Part shown: piece after piece, positions 12,099-21,179 of the stretch
Layout of the letters: every line of letters starts with the position of its first letter
How positions within the stretch are numbered: position 1 is the first letter of the stretch
Origin: Bryobacterales bacterium
Lineage (GTDB): Bacteria; Acidobacteriota; Terriglobia; Bryobacterales; Bryobacteraceae
Direction: 5' to 3'
Assembly (NCBI GenBank): GCA_025463005.1
Contig: JAOAPR010000065.1
Coordinates: 22,683-86,682, forward strand
Length of the DNA stretch: 64,000 nucleotides
Translations under genes and position numbers: made by a program
The notes under the pieces: model-generated
The model's database searches: none
The model's input: only the letters and a program-made list of their open reading frames with translations
Told to the model about the DNA's origin: nothing

Positions 12099-12419
12099 AG
12101 CTAACCGTCTCTGAGGTGCGAGCTACGAGTCTCCAGACCGCCGGCGTGCTCGGGCGCACCATGCTTCATGTATCAATCCAATGACTTAGGCGATACCGCG
12201 CTCCAAGGCGGTTTCGAGGCGTTTCGTGATTTTCGCAACCCCTTCCTCGGAGCGGCGGTACACTTTCACGGCGATCTTCAACGGGGTTGTCCATATTTGG
12301 TCAAGCGGCGTCCGGAAGTCAGTCCTTCAAATAAACGTGTGGTCCCAGCCATTGTAAGAGTATAGATTGTTCAGTAAAAGACAGTGGTGCCTGAATTGCC
12401 TGCGGAAATTGAGATATTA
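12099..12419. other. Intergenic region with a possible minus-strand coding remnant
   Basis: A gap of 321 bases between the efflux operon and the response regulator. On the minus strand 12326 to 12186 is open for 46 codons and reads like real protein (charged helices such as KIAVKVYRRSEEG and KITKRLETALERG) but has no ATG. Its only plausible start is a TTG at 12279-12281, without a ribosome site, giving 31 residues. It may be the end of a decayed gene. A promoter for the regulator must lie near 12360 but I cannot point to it. Confidence 0.35.
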
Positions 12420-12818
12420 ATGGAACAACCACTTAATCAAAACAAAAAGACCATTCTTGTGGTTGATGATGACCCAACCCTCTTGAAGTCGGTCTCCGGG
12501 TTCCTGGCAGGTGACTACAATGTTCTCAGCGCGAACAGCCCCAAAGAAGCCCTTCAGCAGTCGAAAGAATCAAAGTCCGAGATTCATCTTCTTTTGTCAG
12601 ACTTCCAAATGGCGGAAATGACCGGCATAGATCTAGCCACCCAGATCACCGCTCAGCGACCGAAAATCAAAGTATTGCTGATGTCCGGCTATCCTGCAGG
12701 AATGCTTGTGCTCAATGAAGGATGGCATTTTCTCCCTAAGCCGTTCATCGCATCGCAACTGCTCGCGTTGGTTGTGGGCCTCGTCTCAGCAGACAAAGCG
12801 TCCAAATACGCGGCCTAA
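12420..12818 (+). CDS. Single-domain response regulator (CheY-like receiver)
   Basis: Phosphoacceptor signalling protein of 132 aa with no output domain. The receiver fold is clear: KKTILVVDDDPTLLKS carries the acidic pocket, LLLSDFQMAEMTGIDLA the phosphorylated aspartate, IKVLLMSGYPAG the conserved Ser in the T/S position, and HFLPKPFIASQLL the conserved Lys. I chose the ATG at 12420 because GAG sits 6 bases before it; a GTG at 12384 in the same frame would add 12 residues. No histidine kinase is adjacent, so its partner is encoded elsewhere. It may act by protein-protein contact. Confidence 0.88.
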   Translation: MEQPLNQNKKTILVVDDDPTLLKSVSGFLAGDYNVLSANSPKEALQQSKESKSEIHLLLSDFQMAEMTGIDLATQITAQRPKIKVLLMSGYPAGMLVLNEGWHFLPKPFIASQLLALVVGLVSADKASKYAA

Positions 12819-12951
12819 CCCTCGCATGAGCATGCCGGCCCGTGCAGGTCGGTCTGGCCGGAACCTAAGGCTCTAAGTCAGTCAATTCAACGTATCTCGC
12901 GGTATTCACACGCAGGCAAACATCAATATCTTGGCTCAGTCTAAATAGGAT

Positions 12952-12988
12952 CCACGCGATACCCCCAAGGGACCCACGTCATACCCCC
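12952..12988 (+). promoter_or_regulatory. Two near-identical 15-mers upstream of the sigma-factor gene
   Basis: CCACGCGATACCCCC (12952-12966) and CCACGTCATACCCCC (12974-12988) differ at two positions and start 22 bp apart, about two helical turns. They lie just before the start of the sigma-factor gene (13001). Spacing on one face of the helix suggests a two-site operator, but a chance repeat cannot be excluded. Confidence 0.35.
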
Positions 12989-13000
12989 CTTTGGGGCCTC

Positions 13001-13906
13001 GTGGGGAGTGTCAACAGAACTATAGTCGTAACCGTGACGAAAACTAATACGATTTCCACGGATATTATACGTAATGCGCCGCTGAAAAAAGATAAGGCTC
13101 TAGCCGATTCAACGAAGACCGTCGCAGCCCAGCGTGGACCTCCGCGTTGTAAGCCTGCCAGCAGCGCGCAGCAGGCGGCCAAGTTCGCCCGCCGCGACAG
13201 TTTGGTGATGGAGCATCTATCGCTGGTGAAAGCCATCGCCGTGCGAGTCCACGAGAAGGTTCCGGTGCACGTGGATATGGACGATCTCATCCACGCCGGT
13301 ATCCTGGGCTTGTTCGACGCCGCCAGCAAATTCAATTTGGAGAAACAGGTATTATTTCCCAGCTACGCGAAACACCGCATCAAGGGAGCAATTCTCGATA
13401 GCCTCCGGCAGCTCGACTGGGCCTCGCGCGACATGCGCCGCCGCCATAAACAGGTTGAGTGCGCCAGCCGCGATCTGGGCGCCGAGCTGCAGCGTAACCC
13501 CACCGAAGCGGAGATGGCGCAAAAGCTGGGCATGGACGTAGAGCGCTTGCGCACCATGATGATGGATCTTCGCAACGTGGGCCTGATTTCGGCGTCTACC
13601 CGCGGCAATGAAGGCGATGATCTTCCCGCTCCGGATTTCCCCAGCAAGCTCGAAACCCGTCCCGATTACATTTGTGTCCAGAAAGAATTGCGCAGCACGC
13701 TGGGGGTAGCCATCAAGACGCTGCCGGAGCGCTACCAGAAGGTGGTAGTTCTGTATTACACCAAGGAACTGACGATGAATGAGATCGGCGGGATACTCGG
13801 CATTAACGAAAGCCGTGTTTCGCAGATCCACAAAGCGGCGCTGGAAAAAATGGCCATAGTGCTGAAGAATACTGGAATCAATTCGGTTCAAGCGTTCCAA
13901 AACTGA
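13001..13906 (+). CDS. RNA polymerase sigma factor of the FliA/WhiG/SigB class
   Basis: Alternative sigma factor (301 aa) directing RNA polymerase to a special promoter set. Region 2 is visible at about residues 85-135 (HVDMDDLIHAGILGLFDAA and YAKHRIKGAILDSLRQLDWA), region 3 follows (LQRNPTEAEMAQKLGMDVE), and region 4 has the helix-turn-helix ELTMNEIGGILGINESRVSQ. Region 1.1 is absent, as expected in sigma-70 group 3. The GTG at 13001 gives a basic, disordered N-terminal extension of about 60 residues; a later GTG at 13034 is possible. No flagellar genes or anti-sigma factor lie nearby, so I cannot choose between a motility and a stress role. Confidence 0.88.
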   Translation: MGSVNRTIVVTVTKTNTISTDIIRNAPLKKDKALADSTKTVAAQRGPPRCKPASSAQQAAKFARRDSLVMEHLSLVKAIAVRVHEKVPVHVDMDDLIHAGILGLFDAASKFNLEKQVLFPSYAKHRIKGAILDSLRQLDWASRDMRRRHKQVECASRDLGAELQRNPTEAEMAQKLGMDVERLRTMMMDLRNVGLISASTRGNEGDDLPAPDFPSKLETRPDYICVQKELRSTLGVAIKTLPERYQKVVVLYYTKELTMNEIGGILGINESRVSQIHKAALEKMAIVLKNTGINSVQAFQN

Positions 13907-13981
13907 GAGGCTTTCGGGATAATACTCCAAATAATGCTAGCTTGGAGTGGAATAAGCGACGATCACATGGAGACGTCCCCG

Positions 13982-14419
13982 ATGACATCAGAAGAACTGA
14001 AGAAGCTATTCCTGCACTACTCCGAAGATGCTCAATTCCAAAACTGGAACAAGGGAGAAGCGCCGGGAATGCGATTCGTGTACGCCTGCGAGTATGGCAC
14101 GATTTGGAAATTTACGCCTCAAACCTGGTGGCAATTCGTTACGAAGGCCGTCCGCAACAACGGCTGCCACGACTTCCTCCTATCGAAAGCACTACGCAGC
14201 CGGCCCAAGCAGATCATCAAGGGCGAGGATAACAAGTTCTATTCGTCGGACGTTACGATCCGTTGCGTGAATCCGGTGGATTGGACGCTGCTGGACTGGA
14301 CCAATGAACTGATACCCGGCAAAAGAACAACACCAAACATGGAGCATGCGGTTGCCGCCCAGCGGAAAGGACCGATCTCCGAACTCCGAACCGATAAGGC
14401 TCGCATGCGTTGCCGGTGA
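13982..14419 (+). CDS. Conserved small protein of unknown function
   Basis: A 145-residue soluble protein that I do not recognise. It begins MTSEELKKLFLHYSEDAQF and is rich in aromatic residues (FVYACEYGTIWKF, TWWQFVTKAV, VDWTLLDWTNELIPG), suggesting a compact globular domain without membrane segments or signal peptide. I chose the ATG at 13982 because GGAG lies 9 bases upstream; the frame stays open back to 13934, with another ATG at 13967. It follows the sigma factor by 75 bases on the same strand and may be co-transcribed with it. Base usage matches the neighbours. Confidence 0.6.
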   Translation: MTSEELKKLFLHYSEDAQFQNWNKGEAPGMRFVYACEYGTIWKFTPQTWWQFVTKAVRNNGCHDFLLSKALRSRPKQIIKGEDNKFYSSDVTIRCVNPVDWTLLDWTNELIPGKRTTPNMEHAVAAQRKGPISELRTDKARMRCR

Positions 14420-14422
14420 GTT

Positions 14423-14818
14423 CTATTTCTGGTTGTGCCGGTGCACCTGAGGTACGCCGAGCCGTTCCACGGTCTCGCCTTCGAAATCGAATTCAATCAA
14501 CACGGCCGGTTCGTTGCCAACCACCCATCCTTCGTGCCCCGGCTCGACTGCGACAAACTGCGGGGCCTTGTACTCGACGACACACCCGTCCGCAAACCGA
14601 ACGTTAATTTGGCCTCGAGCCATGAAGCCCACGTGCGCATGCATACACTGTTCCGTCCCGACCACCCCTCTTAAGTGGGCCGCCCAATTGAATCCAGGCG
14701 GGTAAATCATGCGCTTTACCCGGACATTACCGGCGCGGGCAATATCGACCTGAACACCGCCAACCTCTCGGTGCTCGTCAGCTTTCACGGGCGCGAGCAG
14801 GGGATCCGTATCATTCAT
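14423..14818 (-). CDS. Cupin-fold protein
   Basis: Small (131 aa) single-cupin protein. The first cupin motif is visible around HLRGVVGTEQCMHAHVGFMARGQ, giving HxH-type metal ligands, and the second around FVAVEPGHEGWVVGNEPAVLIEF, with the glycine-rich turn and a ligand histidine. It ends in a His-containing tail. No signal peptide, so cytoplasmic. GGAG stands 9 bases before the ATG at 14816-14818. It converges on the unknown gene to the left and diverges from CorA to the right, so it is probably a single-gene unit. Cupins bind small ligands or isomerise sugars; the substrate is not predictable here. Confidence 0.78.
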   Translation of the reverse strand: MNDTDPLLAPVKADEHREVGGVQVDIARAGNVRVKRMIYPPGFNWAAHLRGVVGTEQCMHAHVGFMARGQINVRFADGCVVEYKAPQFVAVEPGHEGWVVGNEPAVLIEFDFEGETVERLGVPQVHRHNQK

Positions 14819-14877
14819 GGTTGATTACTCCAAACTAAGAAGCAGCATAACGCAATAATGAAGCAGCGGAGCTTCCT

Positions 14878-15744
14878 GTGATCTGGCATGACTTGCGAGA
14901 CCCGAATGACCCGGAGTTAGACGCCTTAGCGGAACGCTATCATCTCCATCCGCTGCACATCGAGGATTGCCGCCATCGAAATCAGCGAGCCAAGGTTGAA
15001 GAAGGCGACGATTACATCTTTGTCGTCCTAAAGCCCGTCCACATCAACAAGGCGGGCGAGCTGGAGATTACAGACTTCGACCTGTTCCTGGGTCGCGATT
15101 ATCTGATCACCGTTGAAGAGGGTGAGTGCCCCAGTCTTCGGGCGAGCGTCGACCAGCTTCGCGCGACTGCCAATCGATCTCGCGCGGACCAGCTCTTTTA
15201 CAAAATCATGGACGCCACGGTCGATGCGTACGCGCCGGTGCTCGATTGGTTCAATGACGCCATAGACGCCATTGAAGATAAGGTCCTGGAGAAACCCTCG
15301 CCGGACACCCTCCAACGAATTTTCGAGCTTAAACGGGGATTGATCGAACTTCGACGTGTTCTAACCAACATGCGCGATGTAGCCAGTCATCTTCAGCGGC
15401 TGGAGACCGACTTGATTCAACGCGACCTGTGGCCGTTTCTCCGGGATGTGTACGATCATCTGGCACGCGATGTGGAAATGGTGGAAATGCACCGCGATCT
15501 GCTAGCGGGGGCAATGGATATTTACTTGTCGAGCGTCGCGAATCGAACCAACCAGGTGATGAAAGTGCTAACCGTGCTGGGGACGATCGCCCTCCCCGCG
15601 ATTGTAATCTCCGGCTTCTACGGAATGAATACCAAGGGTCTGCCGTGGATTGAGTCACCGCACGCGGCTGCAATTGCCGCCGGGCTGATGATCGTGACTA
15701 CGGCGGGATTGCTCCTTGTGCTTAAGAGGTTCGATTGGTTCTAA
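14878..15744 (+). CDS. corA: CorA-family magnesium/divalent-metal channel
   Basis: Inner-membrane pentameric channel for Mg2+ (and Co2+/Ni2+ in some members). The 288-residue protein has a large cytoplasmic N-terminal domain, a long stalk helix (about 180-230) and two C-terminal membrane helices. The diagnostic GMN signature is present in GFYGMNTKGLPW at the end of TM1. The start is a GTG at 14878 with GGAG 6 bases upstream. It stands alone between a divergent cupin gene and the quinoprotein cluster. I see no magnesium riboswitch in the short leader. Confidence 0.93.
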   Translation: MIWHDLRDPNDPELDALAERYHLHPLHIEDCRHRNQRAKVEEGDDYIFVVLKPVHINKAGELEITDFDLFLGRDYLITVEEGECPSLRASVDQLRATANRSRADQLFYKIMDATVDAYAPVLDWFNDAIDAIEDKVLEKPSPDTLQRIFELKRGLIELRRVLTNMRDVASHLQRLETDLIQRDLWPFLRDVYDHLARDVEMVEMHRDLLAGAMDIYLSSVANRTNQVMKVLTVLGTIALPAIVISGFYGMNTKGLPWIESPHAAAIAAGLMIVTTAGLLLVLKRFDWF

Positions 15745-15770
15745 ACTAGCTAGTGGCAAAAGGAGGGGGC

Positions 15771-17810
15771 ATGCGACGAACCTTGTTTGGATTGTTGGGG
15801 ACGGTGGTGCTGTGCGGGTTAATAGCGTGGCCCGCCGCCGGTCAGCAAGGCGCCAAGAACGGCGAGTGGCGGACCTACGGCGGCGACCTCGGGAATACCC
15901 ACTACTCGCCGCTCGATCAGATCAGCGCAAGTAACTTCGATAAGCTCGAAGTCGCCTGGCGATTCAAGACCTCGAACCTAGGCCCGCGTCCCGAGTTCAA
16001 CCTCGAATCGACGCCCCTGATGGCCAACGGCGTCCTCTATGCCGCGGCGGGAACAAGGCGCTCGGTTGTCGCGCTCGACGCCGCCACCGGAGAGCTTCTA
16101 TGGGTACACGGCGAGCGCGAAGGCGCGCGAGGTAGCGCGGCTCCTCGTCAATTATCCGGCCGCGGCCTGGCTTACTGGACAGATGGCCGCGAGGAGCGGA
16201 TTCTTTACGTGACGCCTGGTTACCGCATGGTCGCGCTGAATGCGAAGACCGGCGATCCCGTCTCCGGCTTCGGCCAGGGCGGAGTCGTCGACTTGAAGCT
16301 GGAAGATGACCAGCAGATCGATCTGGTCACGGGCGAAGTGGGGTTGCATGCGACCCCGGTGGTCGCGGGCGACACCGTGATTGTCGGCGCCGCGCACCGG
16401 TCGGGCGGAGTGCCGCGAAGTAAAACCAACGTCAAAGGCTACGTCCGTGGATTCGACGTGCGGACCGGCAAACGCCTTTGGATCTTCCACACCATTCCGC
16501 GCCCGGGAGAGTTCGGATATAACACCTGGGAGAAAGATTCCGCGGACTACACAGGGAATGCAGGTGTGTGGGGCCAGATCAGCGTGGATGAAGAGTTGGG
16601 CATGGCCTACCTCCCGGTGGAACTCCCGACCGGTGACTATTACGGAGGTCATCGCCCCGGGGCTGGGCTGTTCGGCGAAAGCCTCGTCGCGGTGGACCTG
16701 AAAACCGGCCAGCGCAAATGGCATTACCAGCTAGTGCACCACGGAATCTGGGACATGGACATTCCGTGCGCTCCGATTCTGGCCGACATCAGCATCAACG
16801 GCCGGACGGTGAAGGCCGTCGCGCAGCCCACCAAGCAGGCGTTTCTCTATGTTTTCGATCGCGCAACGGGCCAGCCGATCTGGCCGATCGAGGAAAAGCC
16901 CGTGGAGAAAGGCACAGTTCCCGGCGAATGGTACTCACCCACGCAGCCATTTCCGAGCAAGCCGCCGGCCTATGACCGGCAGGGTTTCCAACTTGAGGAT
17001 CTGATCGATTTCACGCCGGCTCTTCATGCCGAGGCGGTGAAAATGGCGGCGTTGTACAAGCTCGGGCCGGTCTTCACGCCGCCGGTGGTCAGCAAGGTGG
17101 ATGGCCCCCTGGCCACGCTAGCCTTGGCCACCGCAGGCGGCGGCACGAATTGGGCCGGCGGCTCCTACGATCCTGAGACTCATAGGGTCTACGTGTTCTC
17201 GCAACGTTCTATCAGCACGCTCGGGCTGGTTCCCGGCGATCCCAGAATGACCGATGAAGCCTATATCCAGGGGTCGGCACGAACTGGCGCTCGGACCTCG
17301 GGGGGAGCGGGCGCGGATGCCGCCCAGGACACCAGACCAGCCGCGGCCCGCGAGGGCGATGGAGGGGGAGGCCTGACCGTCCAAGGGCTGCCGCTAGTGA
17401 AGCCGCCGTATGCCAGCATCAGCGCCATCGATCTGAATCGAGGGGAGATACTCTGGCAGGTTGCACATGGGGAAACTCCGGATAACATCCGCAATCACCC
17501 GGCCCTCAAGGGCTTGACGATACCGCGCACCGGCCGACCGGGCGTCATAGGCACCCTGGTGACCAAGACTCTGATGATCGCAGGCGAACGCGACTTCTTC
17601 ACGACGCCCTCAGGCCAGAAAGGCGCCATGCTGCGCGCTTACGACAAGGCATCCGGCAAAGACGCCGGCGCGGTTTACATGCCGGCCGGGCAAACTGGTA
17701 CGCCGATGACGTATATGTTGAATGGCAAGCAGTACATCGTTGTAGCGATCGGCGGAACCGGGTATGAGGCGGAATTCATCGCGTTCCGGCTGCCCAATTC
17801 GACCCCTTAG
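15771..17810 (+). CDS. Secreted PQQ-dependent dehydrogenase, glucose-dehydrogenase-like
   Basis: Periplasmic quinoprotein of 679 aa that should oxidise an alcohol or sugar and pass electrons to a cytochrome or quinone. A signal peptide (MRRTLFGLLGTVVLCGLIAW...AAGQQ) is followed by the eight-bladed propeller start GEWRTYGGDLGNTHYSPLDQI. Tryptophan-docking repeats occur throughout (ALDAATGELLWVHG, FDVRTGKRLWIFH). The catalytic-site loop HHGIWDMDIPCAP has its aspartate at about residue 328. A glycine/alanine-rich loop around residue 510 is a likely surface insertion. The ATG at 15771 has AGGAGG just upstream. It begins a five-gene run on the same strand. It closely resembles the enzyme at 24745-26754. 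Confidence 0.9.
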   Translation: MRRTLFGLLGTVVLCGLIAWPAAGQQGAKNGEWRTYGGDLGNTHYSPLDQISASNFDKLEVAWRFKTSNLGPRPEFNLESTPLMANGVLYAAAGTRRSVVALDAATGELLWVHGEREGARGSAAPRQLSGRGLAYWTDGREERILYVTPGYRMVALNAKTGDPVSGFGQGGVVDLKLEDDQQIDLVTGEVGLHATPVVAGDTVIVGAAHRSGGVPRSKTNVKGYVRGFDVRTGKRLWIFHTIPRPGEFGYNTWEKDSADYTGNAGVWGQISVDEELGMAYLPVELPTGDYYGGHRPGAGLFGESLVAVDLKTGQRKWHYQLVHHGIWDMDIPCAPILADISINGRTVKAVAQPTKQAFLYVFDRATGQPIWPIEEKPVEKGTVPGEWYSPTQPFPSKPPAYDRQGFQLEDLIDFTPALHAEAVKMAALYKLGPVFTPPVVSKVDGPLATLALATAGGGTNWAGGSYDPETHRVYVFSQRSISTLGLVPGDPRMTDEAYIQGSARTGARTSGGAGADAAQDTRPAAAREGDGGGGLTVQGLPLVKPPYASISAIDLNRGEILWQVAHGETPDNIRNHPALKGLTIPRTGRPGVIGTLVTKTLMIAGERDFFTTPSGQKGAMLRAYDKASGKDAGAVYMPAGQTGTPMTYMLNGKQYIVVAIGGTGYEAEFIAFRLPNSTP

Positions 17811-17846
17811 GAAGTAACCTATCGCTCTGCAACCCCGCCATATATA

Positions 17847-18779
17847 ATGGCTTACGTGATTTGCGCATCGAATCGTCGCGATTTCATCCGGACCCTAGCC
17901 GGTGGCGTCGCAGGTCTGTCGTTGTCTCGGGCGCAGACCGGCTCTACGCCGATCACCGCCATCACGCTCGCCGATAATTTCATTCACATCGCCGGAGCCG
18001 GATCGAACGTCCTCCTGGTTACCGGACCCGACGGCGTGTTGCTGGTCGACGGCGGTTCGCCGGAACACTCGGCTGAGTTGCTGAAGGTAGTCGCCGAACA
18101 GTCGGGTGCGCGCAAAGTACAAACGCTTTTCAACACCCACTGGCATCTGGAAAGCACGGGATCGAATGACGTCCTGGGCAAAGCCGGGGCGAAGATTATC
18201 GCGCATGAAAACACCAAGCTCTGGATGGGCACCGACATCATCTGCAAGTGGCAGAACCGGACCTATCAGCCTCGTGCGAAGGAAGCGCTTCCGAACCAGA
18301 CCTTCTACACCACCGGGAAAATGACGTTCGGCAAAGAACAGGTGGTGTACGGGTACCTCGGACAGGCGCACACCGATGGCGATATCTATGTATTCTTCCC
18401 CGGACCCAACATATTGATGACCGGCGACGTCTTTTCCGTCGGCCAATACCCGATCCTCGATTACACCACCGGTGGCTGGATCGGCGGGCTTTCTGACGCG
18501 TGTAAAACACTTCTCAATATAGGTGATGCCCAGACGCGCATTATTCCCGGCGTCGGTCCGGTGCAGGCTAAGGCGGATTTGCAGGCTCAGGCCGATATGT
18601 GCGCGACGATGCGCACCAAGTTCGTTGAGCTGATGAGGAAAGGCATGGGCGCAAAAGACATGCTGGCCGCCGCGCCTACCAAGGACTTCGACGCCAAGTG
18701 GGGAAATCCCGAACTGTTCATCATGAATGCCTATCCGGGCTTGTGGGGACACGTTCGCGAGGTGGGTGGGATCGTTTAG
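17847..18779 (+). CDS. Tat-exported metallo-beta-lactamase-fold protein with altered metal site
   Basis: MBL-fold protein (310 aa) with the twin-arginine signal SNRRDFIRTLAG at residues 8-19, so it is probably exported folded. The normal HxHxDH motif reads NTHWHLES (His98, His100 kept; Asp replaced by Glu, last His by Ser). The third histidine is present (GQAHTDGD), but the final motif is PGVG instead of PGHG (Val236). It may bind one zinc or none. MBL proteins of the quinoprotein-relay type are known partners of PQQ enzymes, which fits its place 36 bases after a PQQ dehydrogenase gene. Function unproven. Confidence 0.82.
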   Translation: MAYVICASNRRDFIRTLAGGVAGLSLSRAQTGSTPITAITLADNFIHIAGAGSNVLLVTGPDGVLLVDGGSPEHSAELLKVVAEQSGARKVQTLFNTHWHLESTGSNDVLGKAGAKIIAHENTKLWMGTDIICKWQNRTYQPRAKEALPNQTFYTTGKMTFGKEQVVYGYLGQAHTDGDIYVFFPGPNILMTGDVFSVGQYPILDYTTGGWIGGLSDACKTLLNIGDAQTRIIPGVGPVQAKADLQAQADMCATMRTKFVELMRKGMGAKDMLAAAPTKDFDAKWGNPELFIMNAYPGLWGHVREVGGIV

Positions 18780-18793
18780 TTAGGGAGATCTGA

Positions 18794-21163
18794 ATGCGCT
18801 ACGTTGTCGCTGCAGTTACTGTCGGGCTGGCCCTTATCTCCCTTTCAGGACACCTTGGCGCTCAGCAGAGAACTGTTCAGGCGGCGAACGCGGCATCGGC
18901 AAAAGCTCTTCTCGACAAATACTGCGTCACCTGCCACAACCAGCGCCTGAAAACCGCGAATCTCACGTTCGACACCATGGATCTCGCGCATGTGTCCAAC
19001 GACGGCGCCGTTTGGGAAAAAGCGGTGCGGAAACTGCGGGGCGGGATGATGCCTCCTCCGGGCGCGCCGCGGCCGGAACTGACCGCAGTGGATTCCTTCG
19101 TGACATGGCTCGAAACTTCTCTGGACCAAGCCGCGGCCGCCAACCCCAATCCGGGGAGCGTGGCGCTTCATCGGCTCAACCGCACCGAATATGCCAATGC
19201 GATGCGCGAGCTGTTTGGAATCGACGTGGACGCCGCGGCTCTCCTGCCCGCAGATGATATGTCCGATGGGTTCGACAATATTGCGAACGTGCTCAAGGTA
19301 TCGCCGTCATTTTTGGACCAATACATAACCGCCGCGCGGGCCGTAACACTTCAGGCTATCGGTAAGCCAGCTCCAGCGGAGGCAGTGCGCGTTACCCTTC
19401 GCGGAAATCCCGCCGAGCCGGGCGATCTTCCCCTAGGCACCCGTGGCGGAACGGTGGCCGAGTATCTCTTCCCAGCCGACGGCGAGTACGAATTCCGCAT
19501 GGCAGGGGGCGGCGGAGGGGGTCGAGGCGGCCGGGGTGCTGCTCCCGCTGCCGATCCCGAAAGCGTCGTCGTGACTTTGGACGACGTCAAAATTTCCACC
19601 CTCGGGCGCGTGAACGTGAAAGCCGGAGTGCACAAGATCGCGGTCAGCACTCCGGCCCGGAGTTTCATCGAAAACGAATCTACCCTGCAAGCGTTTGTTC
19701 CCGGCGGAAGCGGCCCGGCCTACGGCGGAGCAGGCGGCGGACGCGGAGGCGGGCCCCCAGCCGTCACGGTCAACGGTCCGTTCAATCCCGCGGGCAATCG
19801 CGTCGAAGCCGGCAGCCGCCAGCGCATTTTCGTCTGTCATCCACCGGATGCGAGCGAAGAAGCTGCATGCGCTTCGCGGATTTTTACGAACATTGCGCAC
19901 CGGGCGTTCCGAAGGCCAGTGACGGACCGCGACGTGGCCGCGCCGCTCGCGTTCTTTAAGCAGGCTCGGGCGGCTGGCGATTTCGAGAAGGGCATCGAAG
20001 GAGGCCTGATCGCGATTCTGGCGAGTCCCAAATTCCTGTACCGCGCTGAAATCCCACCGCAGAGCGTCGCCGCCGGCGCGATGTATCGCATCAGCGATCT
20101 CGAGCTCGCTTCCCGGCTGTCGTTCTTTCTGTGGAGCAGCCTTCCGGACAACGAGCTGCTCACCGTCGCGGAACAGGGCAAGCTCAAGGATCCGGCGGTT
20201 CTGGAGCAGCAGGTCAAGCGCATGCTGGCGCAACCCCAAGCGAAGTCGCTGGTCACGAACTTTGCGTTCCAGTGGCTGAAGCTGCGCGACATGGCAAGCT
20301 TTGAGCCCGACCCCATCATTTATCCCAGTTTCGATGCGAGCCTGCGCCGGGCATTTCAACGCGAAATGGAACTGTTCGTCGAGAGCGTGTTCCATGAAGA
20401 CCGCAGCACGCTCGATCTGCTCAAAGGCGACTACACCTTCGTCAACGAACGTCTCGCGCTGCACTACGGCATCCCCAACGTCCGCGGCGACCAGTTCCGT
20501 CGCGTCACGCTGGCCGATCCGAATCGGTGGGGCCTGCTCGGCAAGGGCGCGATTTTGATGGTGACGTCCTATCCCAACCGGACCGCTCCGGTGCTGCGCG
20601 GCGCGTTTATTCTCGAAAACATCGCCGGGACGCCGCCCTCGCCTCCGCCGCCCAACGTGGAGGCGTTTAAGGAAAACAAGGAAGGCGAGAAGGCCAAGAC
20701 CGTGCGCGAGATCATGGAGCAGCATCGCGCGAGTCCTTCTTGCAACGCATGTCACGGAGTCATGGATCCCTTGGGCTTCGCGTTCGAGAATTACGACTCG
20801 ATCGGTACCTGGCGGAACAAGGACAAGTACGCGCGCACGCTGATCGATTCGGCCGGGAAGCTGGTGGATGGGACCTCGGTCAACGGTCCCGCAGACGTAC
20901 GCGCGGCCCTGATGAAGCATCCCGACCAGTTCGTGCAGACCATGACCGAAAAGCTGTTGACCTACGGGCTGGGCCGGCGTCTCGAATACTACGACATGCC
21001 GGGTGTCCGCAAGATCGTGCGCGACGCCGCGCGCGATGATTATCGGTTCTCCTCGGTGGTGATGGGTATCGTGAAGAGCGCGCCATTTCAGATGAGCGTC
21101 AGGGGTACGGAAACGGCCCCCAAGAATACGGAAACGGCGTCAAACAAAAAGGCTGGGAATTGA
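18794..21163 (+). CDS. DUF1592/DUF1588-type secreted cytochrome-like protein
   Basis: Large exported protein (789 aa) of the DUF1587-1592-1588-1585 architecture common in Acidobacteria and Planctomycetes. After a signal peptide (MRYVVAAVTVGLALISLSG) comes a heme-c motif, KYCVTCHNQ. Next is the LHRLNRTEYANAMRELFGID segment, a glycine-rich loop with a carbohydrate-binding-like domain, the DUF1592 core (YRISDLELASRLSFFLWSSLPDN), DUF1588 (NRTAPVLRGAFILENI) and a second CxxCH in SCNACHGVMDPLGFAFENYD. GGGAG precedes the ATG. The two heme motifs suggest it receives electrons from the PQQ enzyme upstream; this is inference. The family has no established function. Confidence 0.9.
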   Translation: MRYVVAAVTVGLALISLSGHLGAQQRTVQAANAASAKALLDKYCVTCHNQRLKTANLTFDTMDLAHVSNDGAVWEKAVRKLRGGMMPPPGAPRPELTAVDSFVTWLETSLDQAAAANPNPGSVALHRLNRTEYANAMRELFGIDVDAAALLPADDMSDGFDNIANVLKVSPSFLDQYITAARAVTLQAIGKPAPAEAVRVTLRGNPAEPGDLPLGTRGGTVAEYLFPADGEYEFRMAGGGGGGRGGRGAAPAADPESVVVTLDDVKISTLGRVNVKAGVHKIAVSTPARSFIENESTLQAFVPGGSGPAYGGAGGGRGGGPPAVTVNGPFNPAGNRVEAGSRQRIFVCHPPDASEEAACASRIFTNIAHRAFRRPVTDRDVAAPLAFFKQARAAGDFEKGIEGGLIAILASPKFLYRAEIPPQSVAAGAMYRISDLELASRLSFFLWSSLPDNELLTVAEQGKLKDPAVLEQQVKRMLAQPQAKSLVTNFAFQWLKLRDMASFEPDPIIYPSFDASLRRAFQREMELFVESVFHEDRSTLDLLKGDYTFVNERLALHYGIPNVRGDQFRRVTLADPNRWGLLGKGAILMVTSYPNRTAPVLRGAFILENIAGTPPSPPPPNVEAFKENKEGEKAKTVREIMEQHRASPSCNACHGVMDPLGFAFENYDSIGTWRNKDKYARTLIDSAGKLVDGTSVNGPADVRAALMKHPDQFVQTMTEKLLTYGLGRRLEYYDMPGVRKIVRDAARDDYRFSSVVMGIVKSAPFQMSVRGTETAPKNTETASNKKAGN

Positions 21164-21179
21164 GAAAGGGAGTTTTCAA

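Noticed and set aside
12186..12326. 46-codon minus-strand frame with protein-like sequence
   Set aside because: No ATG and no ribosome site; kept only as a possible remnant in the intergenic entry.
19433..20920. Long open frame (495 codons) on the minus strand
   Set aside because: It lies antisense to the DUF1592 gene, which has a signal peptide, two heme motifs and family domains; the antisense product is arginine/histidine-rich with no ribosome site. GC-rich codon bias opens such shadow frames.
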